From contig JAIVFJ010000224.1 in NCBI GenBank assembly GCA_025765615.1, forward strand, positions 1 through 64,000: a stretch of DNA of 64,000 nt. The letters are read 5' to 3'. Source of the stretch: Zopfochytrium polystomum (taxonomy: Eukaryota > Chytridiomycota > Chytridiomycetes > Chytridiales > Chytridiaceae). The notes under the pieces were generated by a model that saw only the letters and a program-made list of their open reading frames with translations, was not told where the DNA came from and searched no databases. The position numbers and the translations under genes are program-made. Positions 11,309 to 23,000 of the stretch are shown here, in pieces; position 1 is the first letter of the stretch, and every line of letters starts with the position of its first letter.

Positions 11309-14300
11309 TTACGCAACCGCGTCGCCGCCTTGGTCATCATCGTCGTCCGCAGTGGCAAGCTCCTGGATCGCGGGCTCGTATCCTTGCTCGGCCGCCCGCT
11401 TGAGCCACCTCCGCGCCTCCTGTTCGCTCTTCATCACCCCGCGTCCCTGCCGGTAAAGCATTCCGAGGCTCTTCTGCGCCATGGCGTTGCCTTGTTCCGC
11501 AGCCGCCCGGAACCACCCGGCAGCCTCAGAGTCGTTCGCTGCGACCCCAATCCCGTCTCGGTACATACGCCCGCAGTGGTTCTGCGCGCTCGCGTGCCCC
11601 TGCTGAGCAGCGAGAAGAAAGTACTCGAACGCCTCCGCGTGGCTCTGCGCCCCGACTCCCTCGCCCTTGTACAGCATAGTCGCAAGGGAGTGCTGCGCGT
11701 TCGCGTGGCCCTGCTGCGCCGCACGTCGGAACCACCCTGCCGCGTCCGTAAGGCTCCGCGGCAGCCCGGTGCCCGTGTAGTACAGCGACGCAAGCGAGTG
11801 TTGGGCGTCTGCGTTTCCCTGCAGCGCAGACTTGCGGAACCACACCGCCGCGGAGAGATAGTCCCGATTGCCGCTGCCGCTACCAGTGCCAGTGCCGCTC
11901 CCGCTGCCACTACTGCCACCACTACCACCGCCGCGCCCGTTTACGTGCATCACCGCCAGGTTGAACTGCGCCAGCGCGTTGCCCTTATCCGCTGCTTTGC
12001 GGATCCAGAAGAGTGCTGTATTGTGGTCCTGCTCCACGCCGCTCCCATTGTAGTACAGCGTACCCAGCCCGTTCTGCGCTTCCGCGTTGCCTTGGTCCGC
12101 TGCCTTGCGAAACCATTCCGCCGCAGCCGAAAAATCCCGTGCCACACCCCTGCCGCTGTTGTACATCGATCCCAGATTGTACTCGGCGAGCGCGTTGCGC
12201 TGCTCCGCTGCTTTGCGGAACCACCTCAAGGCCTCCTCATAGTCTTTCGGGACTCCAAGACCGTTGTAGGAGAGTGTCCCCAACGCGTTCTGCGCATCCG
12301 CATTCCGTTGCTCGGCCGCCCCTTCGGAACCACACAGCCGCCGTGCCGTAGTCCTTCTCCACACCGTGCCCGTTGAGGTACATCACTCCAAGATTATTCT
12401 GCGCAATGGCGTTGCCTTGGTTGGCCGCCTTTCTGTTCCAGCTCATGGCCTCGTTTCGATCCTGATCGACGCCGACACCGTTGAATAAGCGCCACCCTAA
12501 TTCGATTTGCGCTGACGCGTTGCCTTGCTCGGCTGCACGACGGTGCCATCGCGCTGCTTCGCCGTCGTCCTTGGACACTCCAGATCCGCGGCCGTACATG
12601 AAACCAAGCTCGTGCTCAGCCGACGCGAGCCTTTGGTCCGCTGCCAGCCGTATCAAACGGGCAGCCTCCGACTTATCCATGCTGACGCCACGACCGAACC
12701 AGTAGTATCGGCCAAGCGCGAACTGGGCGTGCGGGTTTCCGCTTTCAGCGTGATGAGACGTCCAGCCCACGACCAGGTGCCAGACGGCGGAGGCATTCAG
12801 GCCTTCCATGGCATCAAGCTCGATCAAAACATCTGCGTCCGCTCGAGTCAAGTCGATCTCGTCTGCTGCCGATCGGCTTGTAGGAAACCCGCAGCCAACG
12901 GATCGCATTACGGCAAGATGCAGGTGGCCAAAGTGCGGCGCCTTGCCACTCTCAGACATCATTTTCATTCGAACTGCGGATTTCTGGACATCAACTTCGC
13001 AGTCGACCCCAAACTGATAATGAAGCGCTTCGATGAAAAGCACGAACGGATTTCTAGTGTCGGTGCTCGGAGCGTCTCCACCGGCTTGCGCTGTCCGCTG
13101 CGATTGGGTCAGCAAAGATTCTCGCGGTGTGTGGTTCAGATAGTCGCTTGGGTCAAGTTTTTGAAAGAGGGCAGCGCCTGCCGAGGAACGTCGCGGGCGC
13201 GAGATTGTGAGAGTAGATGTGATTGCGCTGTTGGAGCCGCGAGCCTTCAAAGTCTTGTACATGCCTTCCATTGAGCGCTTCGCTGACACTGCCTGCATCC
13301 CTTGAAGCAGCGGTGAAGCCTCTACATGGTTCCGGGTATCCGATGTCCCAGGGACCGGTCGAAGTTGCGGCGAAGTGACCCAAGATGTCGCTGTGACGCT
13401 TGGTTTAGGCCCCGGTGGGGTTGGCTTCAGTACCCCCTCAGTTCCGGAAGAAGGGGCGAGACGCCGAGGAGGCGATGATGCAATTGAGGCCCCAGTGAGA
13501 CCCTTCGCAGCGGCGTTGGTGACTACCGAGCCGCGAGGTGGGGTAGACTTCGGAAGAGGAACTTCCAACAGAAATTCGGCGGAGGAAGTGGCCGCGCTCG
13601 ACTCATTCTCAGGCGTCGCAGACGAAGGAGTCGGAGCAGGGCGCAGAGGCGGGGACATAGCCGGCCGGAGAGCCTTCAACGCAGACAGATTGCTGACACC
13701 CGCGCCCGGTGAAGGACGCAAGGCCGGCGACGTAATCATACGAACGGAGGGGCTACCCTCCGAAGATGGACTAACGGAATTGATCGCTTGGGAAGGAACG
13801 GCAGAGCGGGCCGGCTGCTGCGGCAGCGACCAATTGATACTTTGCGCAGTAGAAGCATGACCGGCAGTGGTAGTGAATACCTGATCAGGCGGAGAACTTT
13901 GCGAGACAATAGACATTCCTCTAAACCCGCTCAGATTGCTCGTCATTGCGCTGGGGGGCAGCATAAAGGCGCTAATGTCCCAACCGCGTGGCGAAGTCGA
14001 TGGAGAGAATTTTGGCGAAGCGTTGGGGGTAAGAGAGTCCTCCCTAATTGGGTATGGCTTGTCTAATGGACTCCACGGTGTCTGCATCGAGATCGTTGAC
14101 AGAGGACGAGGTACTCTTATAGAGGCAGAAGGGGCATTGGCATTGACAGGATTGTAGAAAGAATATGAGGATGTCTGTAGATGAGAGGTTGAGAATGATC
14201 GTGGGCCATCTGAGGGCGCAAAGTCGTTGTGCTCGTGGTGAAGGTACGTCGGTTGCGAAAGTGCACGACCACCATTAAAACCCGTTGGCGACCTACCCAG

Positions 14301-16437
14301 AATGTCAGCGTTCGTATTTGTTGGTGCCTGCGTATCGCCTGTTGGCCAAGCTTGATAAGGCAGCTGAACGCCGGTCCGCGAAACATTTGGTGTGGGCCAA
14401 GCATAGTTTGCCAAGTTATTAGTGGGAGGTACGTCTCCCAACAGAGCATGATACTCTGGAGGCGAGCCGACAATGGGAAAGGCTGGATGTTTCAAAAATG
14501 AGTCAATAAGGTGGCAAGGATGAGACTAATCAATCTACTCGTTCAGATACCTTCAGTCATCGGTGTTAGTTGTTGAGCTTGAAGCACATCTCCCTGGATC
14601 AAGTCCGAGATTCGTTTCAATTCCGCCGCGATAACGGAAAATTTTGGTCGTTTGGTATGTACAGGATCCCAGCAGAGTTGAAATAATTGCATCAAATCGG
14701 TCCCAAACGGATTGTTTCGTATGTCGAAAACTTTCGCCGCCATGACTTCCAGAAGATCCTCCCGTTCCATTTCGGAGCTAAGCGATTCCAGCCGCCACTT
14801 GACCCAATCCGGAGTAATTCGCATCCATTCGCGGCCATACAATCCTACCCAGCTTATCACTTCAGTCATGAGCACCGAAAAGGAATAAACGTCATTTGCG
14901 CTGGAAACCTATTCGTGAGGCGACCGTTAGAATAAATTCCAAAGAGCCTTAATTCAGTGGTGACCTTGGGTGGATGTGATCTCAGTTCTGGAGCCATCCA
15001 TAGGGTGGTGCCTGACGCTCCATTTGCGGCCAGTGTTTCACTTTTCAGATTACTTAGCCCAAAGTCGGTAATTTTGGCGAGAAATGGACCCGAATGAGGA
15101 TGCGTAAGCAGAACGTTATGGCTCTTGAGGTCATTGTGTATCAACTTGAGTGTATCATGCAGAAAGGTCATTCCGGCGGCAATTTGGTAAAGAATGGCTA
15201 CGCGGTCAAGAAGGGAGGTGTCTTTTTGCGTTGGACTTCGATAATAGTCATGTAAGGAACCAAGGGAGGCGTGCTGAGCAACAAGAAGCACGCGCCCGGG
15301 AGAGGTGAGAGATGATTCCATTTCACGGTCGGAAGGGGTCTTACCTCCAGCACCAAAGAAAAACGTGGTCCGTCCACAAGCACGCCGTAAAATCCAATAA
15401 TGAACGGATTTCTACAACCCTGCAGTATTCGCGCCTCGGTAACAAGCTCTGCCATCGCTTTCTCTCCAAGTCTTCGAAGTTTCAGAGACTTCACAGCCAC
15501 AGAAATCCGGTTAAGATAGACTCCCTTGTAAACTGTTCCGTAAGAGCCTTCCCCAATCATGTCTTCCTCTTGGAAGATAATATCGTCCTTTTTAATGGTG
15601 ATAGTGTCCAACCCAGACTTGAGAAGCCTCGACAGCCGTGTCGCTATTAGACTATGAGATGTGTATGTTATGCCGTTCTGAAGATCAATGCCTAGAAAAG
15701 CCGAATTTGCACGCCTTAAGGTTTCAGCGGGGTCGGAGAAAGCGACTTACAAGGCCTGCCACTGCCTAAGAAGGACGCCCCACTCATTTTCAAGATTTCC
15801 GAGTTGGGTAAGCAAATGGGAAGAATAGGTTTCTGGATTTCGGTGGCCAGCTTGATCTCGAGTTTGCACGGCAGAGATGAAACGTAGTTGTCTGAAAGAA
15901 ATGGTATGAAAATAGCCGATTGGCAGATACCATCCACGATCGATTCAGTCACGCTGGTGTGACCCTCTTGATAATCGATCCAAAGGCGGAAGTTGGCCGA
16001 AAGCTTGTCGACAAGGGGATATACGGTGGCACTGTCTTTGCGGGAGTAGCTTACCACGGCCTGTCACAAGGTGGCGATGGCAAATGAGACTGGTTAGTGC
16101 CGGGGAAAAGGTCGCGCCTGCATCGCTAGCCGATTGTGCGAACTTTTTCTCGAGGTCATTTGAACTTGGGACTATGGGCGTGGGAAGGGCCATGGAAGGC
16201 ACTCACCTCGTACTGGTTTGCCTCTGGTGAGCGCGCTGCCAGGAGGGCTGCGTGAATGTGGTCAGGAAGGGCAAACGGGCGGGCAAGGGTCTGATCGAGG
16301 GAGAGGGTAGAGGCAGGGATGGCGTTGACTTGGGCAGCGACGGAGGCGAGGATGTCAGCGGCGGTGGCGGCTGTCGGTGCTGTGGCGTTTCCCGCATCGT
16401 CAGCCGCAGCGGGCGATTCACGCGGCGGAGAGCTCAT
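11309..16437 (-). CDS. TIR domain - protein kinase - Sel1-repeat fusion protein (one frame break)
   Basis: Six exons: 16437-16207, 16060-15751, 15691-15345, 15273-14965, 14908-14551 and 14482-11309. With one base removed at a CCCC run (12319-12322) the model closes at about 1,575 residues. After a 77-residue Ala-rich leader comes a TIR_2-type domain (about 78-190): AVVSYSRKDS, LWIDYQEGH, FIPFLSDNYV, then LPCKLEIKLATEIQKPILPI, in which the Glu of KLEI sits where NADase TIRs keep their catalytic Glu. A TKL-like kinase follows (about 215-510): IGEGSYGTVYKG, VAVKSL, LIHNDLKSHNVLL (HND instead of HRD), ITDFGLSNL, WMAPEL, NDVYSFSVLMTEV. A long Ser/Pro/Thr-rich linker (about 520-1090) leads to twelve Sel1 repeats of about 36 residues (AQNNLGVMYLNGHGV type). 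Sel1 repeats bind proteins, kinases phosphorylate, and TIRs either cleave NAD+ or assemble. The combination suggests a receptor-like signalling scaffold, which is an inference. The intron donor at 14964 (GTCACC) is weak but the join restores the kinase sequence. Confidence 0.82.
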
Positions 16438-16604
16438 CGTCGCGGGCAAACGGCGGCGGCGAAATGCCCAGTGAGAATTGCTTGTGGTGGGATGGCGCAG
16501 CAGGAGACAGAGAGATAGAGAGAGTGAGACTGTTTTTGAGTCGCAGAGTGGCGGGGAGAGACAAGGCAGACCGACCGATGTTACAGGCAGACAGAGAGAG
16601 AGAC

Positions 16605-16635
<31 letters not shown>

Positions 16636-17060
16636 TTGGCAGACAGACACACAAAAGAATGTGGCCGAAAAAGGCTTCATTGCTTCAATAGGCGCCCCCT
16701 CGGAGTCCTCGCAAACCGAGCGAATGGCCAAAAAAAACTTCATTCGGGGTCGTCCTCATGCCGTGCGCATCACGTTTCAGGGTTGGAACTCGAAGGTGCA
16801 AGATAATAGAAGAGAACTGGGGGAGGGACAGAAAAAAAGAAAAAAAGAAAAAGTCGAATCGTAACTGGATATAACTTGCGGCGTTGTGGGGACTCTGCTG
16901 TCTGGACCAGCCAGATCATAGAAATGCGGCGTAGTAGAAATGGGAATGTATGAAACAGAAAGGAGAAGGGCGTATGATAAAAAAAAAAAAAGAAGAAAAA
17001 CAAAAAATGGAAGGCGGAAACACAAAAGCAAGCTGTTCTCCCTCGTAACAGCAAAGGGGT
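16438..17060. other. Intergenic, upstream of the TIR-kinase-Sel1 gene
   Basis: This is the promoter region of the TIR-kinase gene and the 3' flank of the giant repeat gene. It holds imperfect GA/CAGA tracts (about 16585-16645) and A-rich runs (about 16830-16850, 16978-17005). No gene is visible. Confidence 0.5.
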
Positions 17061-20000
17061 TTACATGGAAATAGTTATAGTGGGAGTCCCACCGGCGGCT
17101 TTGCCCGCAGCTCCACCGGCGGCTCCACCAGCCGCAGCCATGTTATTGTTTGCCGCCAGGAGCTGTTTAAGCAGGGTGACCCCGCCATTGATAAGCGTCG
17201 CCAAGGAATCGCAAGGTGCCTGCACCGCGATCGTATTGAGGAGCTGTCCCGTTGGAAGCATGAGCGGCGCGCCGTTCATGGTGCCTTGGATGTTGTGCAC
17301 GGAGCAAAGTCCGGTGTTCGTGCCGCCAACGAGCTTGGCCAGCGCCGCGAGGACGGCTGGCGGCGTCTTGAAAAGTCCCGCAATGTCTTGGAAAATCGTG
17401 AAAATACCCCCCGTCGCTTTGGCGGGCGTCGCCCAAGCAGCGGTCAGCACCGCGTCAATATGCATCATGCTCGGGTTCATCCCCGCAGTCGCCATCAGCG
17501 CCGGCACTGTCCCTGTACCGAGCAGCACGTTGTCCGTGATGTTAACCATGGCCGATAGATTCTGCACGTTGATGTCAAACGGCGTAGGCGCATTCACTGT
17601 CGTCGTGACCGCCACCTTGATCGACGGCGGCGAGGTCGTCTGAACAAGGCTGATCCCACCCAGCATCAGCATCGGGTTCGCCAGCGCAGCGTTTGCAAAC
17701 GCTGCAATCTTGGGCAGCGGGTCGTTGAGGAAGTTGCCAGTCGCTTGGTTGGCCGTCACAGGCGGAACAACCACGGAGAACTGGGACAGCAAGTTCGACA
17801 CAACCGGCTGGATCACGGGATCCACTGTCACATTGACTTTCTGCATTCCAACGTTCACAAGCGTCTTTGTTGCGGCCTGGGCAACGAGGCCTTTGATGTT
17901 GGGTGGGATGTTGAGCAGGGATCCCACGGAGGCCAGAATGCCGCCATTCGTGGGGGCGCTCCACGCCAGAACCGCATTCACCGGGGCCATCACCTTTTGC
18001 CCTGGGGTTTGAATGCTAGGGATATTGACTGAAACGACTGCAACGTCCGAGACACTGAAGCTGGCGCCAAAACCGTTCAAGCCAAGCGCCCCGCCCATGG
18101 TCATAGCGGTAGGCGGCATATTTAGGGTGACGGGAAGGGCAAACGAAGGCGGTGCCGTTTTTGTGTTTACAAACAGGTTCCCGATGACCACCATGGAATT
18201 GGCCGTACCAGTGATAGCTTGGTTTAGCATGGGTCCCAGCACGGAGATACCACCTGCTGTGGCCTGGTTTACAACACTTGCTGGAATTTCCACCGAGAAA
18301 CCAGCGAGCGCGTTGGCCAAAGCAGGCATCGAAGCGAGATTTACCTGCACTTGGTCGATTTTCAACGGACCCGTATCCTGGCCCGCTAAAAATTGCGTAA
18401 AGGCGGTTTGAATGTTTGGTGGGACAGTGCCCAGAACGCTGGAGGCGTTTGATGTTGTCGGTGTCGCCCAGCCAGGCACGAAGATTGTGTTTGTGTTGAG
18501 CTTGTTTCCTGCAGCTGCTGTTGTTACGTTTGTTAGACCAAGTGGTGCTCCGTTGACGCTCATGCGTATTCCGATTCCTCCAACCAGAGCGGCAGTGTTT
18601 TGCATATTCAATGATAGCGGGATTCGGAAAGTCGGCGGTGTTGTGGCCGCGTCCAACGCCGTCGCGCCAAGACTCGGCATCAGCGTTTGAGCAGCTGTTA
18701 AAAGGCTGCCGCCCGTGACTGCCGCAAGGGCGGGTGCCACCATAGTTAAACCACCTGCCGTGGCCTGGTTCACAACGCTGACTGGAATCGACAACGAAAA
18801 GCCGGCAAGTAGTGTGCCGAGGAACTGCGTCGAGATTCCCGGAACCTGTGCCTGGACCATGTCGACTGTCAGAGGTCCTGGATCCTGGCCTGCTGCAAGT
18901 TTGTTCACCGCCGCAACAAGGTTTGGTGGAACAGTTCCGAAAACGCTGGATGTGTTGGATGCCGTTGGAGCTGCCCATCCCGGAACTACAGTGGACGCTA
19001 CCGCTATTGTTTGGGGAGACGGAGAGGCAAACTGCCCCGAAAATGTGACCAACGAAGCCCCCCCTAGGCTGGCCCGCAGACCGACCGCCGTCCCTGCAAC
19101 GTTAAGTGTCGGTGCGGTTGAAGTCAGAGAGGCCGGGATCGAAAACGTTGGCGGTGTTGTGGCGCCATTGAGGACTACGGCCCCAACGCCAAGCGCCAAC
19201 GCATTCGCACCCGTTCCTCCAGCAGCTGCTTTCACCGTTGGCGCGATCATCGTGAGACCGCCTCCAGTTGCCTGATTCACGACGCTTGCCGGAATAGTGA
19301 TCGAGAAGTTCGACAAGAACATGTCCAAAGCGCCAGGCGCCATCCCCGTAAATTGAGCTTGCACCATGTCGACTTTCAGCGGACCAGGATCTTGGGCGTT
19401 GCCAATCTTTGTGACGACCGTGGCAAGGGCAGGAGGGGGTGTTCCAAAAACGCTACTCGTGTTTGACGTCGTTGGCGCAGCCCATCCAGCTGAGATGACA
19501 GCATTCACTCCAACGTCTTTGGCAGTAAGTGGAGCGAGTTGCGCTTGCGCCACGACCAACGGAGAGTCGGCGATGGACACGCGGGCACCGAAATTTCCGC
19601 CGCCACCGAGTGTTCCGAGACCCATGAGATTGGCCGGCACGGTAATCTTTGGTGGTGTGGTAGCACCGTCGAGACTGACTGCACCCAATGCAAGGGCAGC
19701 TGCGTTCGCCGCTGCGACGGTTCCGCTCGCTGTCGCCACAGTCGGTGCAATGGCTGTCAGTCCTCCGCCAGTCGCCTGGTTCACGACGCTCGAGGGAATG
19801 CTCAAGGAAAATCCACCGAGAAGTGTGTCAACGGTACTTTGAGTAAATCCAGGAATCTGGGCTTTGATATTATCAATCACGAATGGCCCAGGATCTTGCG
19901 CGGCGCCAATGTTGTTGACGACCGTCACCACGTTTGGAGGCACCGTCCCAAATACGCTGGAAGTGTTTGACGTTGTGGGGGCCGCCCATCCCGCCTGTAC

Positions 20001-23000
20001 CATCGCACTAACGCCCATCGTCGTCGCCGCCACGAACGAAGCGTTAGCCGTGGTCGACACTATCGGCGCTCCACCAATCGACAGCCGACCGCCGACACTT
20101 GCCGTCTGGCCCTGAGCAAGAAGGTTCGTGCCAAGGGAAAGTGACGCTGCCGCATTAACGAGTGGAGGGGTCGTGTTTCCGTCAAGGACAACTGCGCCAA
20201 GCTTGGCACCAGTCGGTGCCGCCGCGGTGGTGTTCATCGCCGTTTGCACAACGGGGCCAAGATTTTTCAACGCGTTTCCAGTCGCAAGGTTGACGACGTT
20301 GGCCGGTACCGTCAGCGAAAAGCCTGCAAGGAGTGGGTCCACAAATCCAGGCGAAAATCCTGGAATCGTGGCGGTAACAGTGTCGATCACAAGTGGTCCT
20401 GGATCCTGGCCTGTCGCCAGCTTGTTTGCTACAGTGGTCAGCTCCGGCGGGACGGTCCCGAAAACGCTTGTGCTTTGCGGGGTAGTTGGAGCGGCCCATC
20501 CTGCTTTTCCTGTGACATTCACATTCATGAGTGAAGGTGCCAATGCTGAAAATGCTGCTTGGCCTGAGGCGATTGGGGCTCCCCCAAGAGAGAATCGCCC
20601 ACCAAAGGCAGCCACCTGTCCAGGACTCAGCAGATTGACTCCACCAACCTGTTTTGGAATGGTAATTGACAGTCAGAAATGTGCACTTTCTTTACACAAC
20701 AGGCTGCCCTTTGTACCTTTAGTGGTGCTGCAACAGCTGGTGGCGTCACTGCTCCGTCCAAAGCGACTGCACCGACAGCCAATGAAACATTCGTCGCGGC
20801 AGTGTTGGTCGTGGGATTGAGTACTCCTTTCACGGTCGGTGCAATCATTGTCAAACCACCGCCAGTTGCTTGGTTGACCACACTGGCTGGAATGGTGATG
20901 GTCGCGTTCGACAGAAGTGAATCAAACGACGTTCCGGCGAATTGCGCCTGAATCATGTCGATTTTCAGCGGTCCGGGATCCTGGGCATTGGCAATCTTGT
21001 TCGCAACGGTTGTGAGAGCAGCCGGCGGTGCTCCAAAAATGCTGGTAGTGGTGCCGGTTGTGGGTGCAGCCCAGCCTGCCGATACAACGGCGTTGACTGC
21101 AACGTCCTGGGGATTGATTGGAGCAAACTGTGCTTGGGCCACGACGAGGGGCGAATCAGCAATGGACACGCGAGCACCAAAGCTGCCACCGCCTCCAAGG
21201 TTCCCGAGTCCCATAATATTGGCAGGTGCGGTGATCTTTGGCGGTGTAATCGCACCGTCCAGACTGACTGCACCCAGCGCGAGCTTTGTTGCGTTTGCAG
21301 CCGCTACGGTTCCGCTTGCAGTCGAAACAGTCGGAGCGATTGCTGTGAGGCCCCCGCCAGTCGCTTGATTCACAACGCTTGACGGGATGCTGACGGAAAA
21401 CCCACCGAGAAGTGTGTCAACGGTACTTTGAGTAAATCCAGGAATTTGGGCTTTGACGTTGTCAATCACAAATGGGCCAGGATCTTGCGCAGCTCCGATA
21501 TTGTTGACGACAGTGACTACGTTTGGAGGCACCGTCCCAAATACGCTGGAAGTGTTTGACGTTGTGGGGGCCGCCCATCCCGCTTGTACCACTGCATTAA
21601 CGCCCATCGTCGTCGCCGACGCAAAGGAAGCGTTGGCCGTGGTCGACACTATCGGCGCTCCACCAATCGACAGCCGACCGCCGACACTTGCCGTCTGGCC
21701 CTGAGCAAGAAGGTTCGTGCCAAGGGAAAGTGACGCTGCCGCATTAACGAGTGGAGGGGTCGTGTTTCCGTCAAGGACAACTGCGCCAAGCTTGGCACCA
21801 GTCGGTGCCGCCGCGGTGGTGTTCATCGCCGTTTGCACAACGGGGCCAAGATTTTTCAACGCGTTTCCAGTCGCAAGGTTGACGACGTTGGCCGGTACCG
21901 TCAGCGAAAAGCCTGCAAGGAGTGGGTCCACAAATCCAGGCGAAAATCCTGGAATCGTGGCGGTAACAGTGTCGATCACAAGTGGTCCTGGATCCTGGCC
22001 TGTCGCCAGCTTGTTTGCTACAGTGGTCAGCTCCGGCGGGACGGTCCCGAAAACGCTTGTGCTTTGCGGGGTAGTTGGAGCGGCCCATCCTGCTTTTCCT
22101 GTGACATTCACATTCATGAGTGAAGGTGCCAATGCTGAAAATGCTGCTTGGCCTGAGACGATTGGGGCTCCCCCAAGAGAGAATCGCCCACCAAAGGCAG
22201 CTATCTGTCCAGGACTCAGCAGATTGACTCCACCAACCTGTTTTGGAATGGTAATTGACAGTCAGAAATGTGCACTTTCTTTACACAACAGGCTGCCCTT
22301 TGTACCTTTAGTGGTGCTGCAACAGCTGGTGGCGTCACTGCTCCGTCCAAAGCGACTGCACCGACAGCCAATGAAACATTCGTCGCGGCAGTGTTGGTCG
22401 TGGGATTGAGTACTCCTTTCACGGTCGGTGCAATCATTGTCAAACCACCGCCAGTTGCTTGGTTGACCACACTGGCTGGAATGGTGATGGTCGCGTTCGA
22501 CAGAAGTGAATCAAACGACGTTCCGGCGAATTGCGCCTGAATCATGTCGATTTTCAGCGGTCCGGGATCCTGGGCATTGGCAATCTTGTTCGCAACGGTT
22601 GTGAGAGCAGCCGGCGGTGCTCCAAAAATGCTGGTAGTGGTGCCGGTTGTGGGTGCAGCCCAGCCTGCCGATACAACGGCGTTGACTGCAACGTCCTGGG
22701 GATTGATTGGAGCAAACTGTGCTTGGGCCACGACGAGGGGCGAATCAGCAACGGACACGCGAGCACCAAAGTTGCCACCGCCTCCAAGGTTCCCAAGTCC
22801 CATAAGATTGGCAGGTGCGGTGATCTTTGGCGGTGTAATCGCACCGTCCAGACTGACTGCACCCAGCGCAAGTTTCGTTGCATTTGCGGCTGCCACCGTT
22901 CCGCTTGCAGTTGAAACGGTTGGAGCGATTGCTGTGAGGCCCCCGCCAGTCGCTTGGTTCACAACGCTTGATGGGATGCTCACAGAAAACCCACTCAGCA

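Noticed and set aside
11309..12364. A separate Sel1-only gene next to the TIR-kinase gene
   Set aside because: The Sel1 units align without a gap across 12319-12322, so a single-base frame break in one gene explains both frames better.
16438..16743. N-terminal extension of the TIR-kinase protein to 16743
   Set aside because: The added residues are Ser/Leu/Cys runs from GA/CAGA repeats; the ATG at 16437 begins normal sequence.
20627..22132. An independent gene between two parts of the giant protein
   Set aside because: It is the duplicated module block; the frame ends lie in the duplicated intron, and splicing joins it in phase on both sides.
17065..22409. Plus-strand open frames opposite the giant gene
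   Set aside because: Shadow frames; they repeat with the same period as the minus-strand modules and lack any independent signature.
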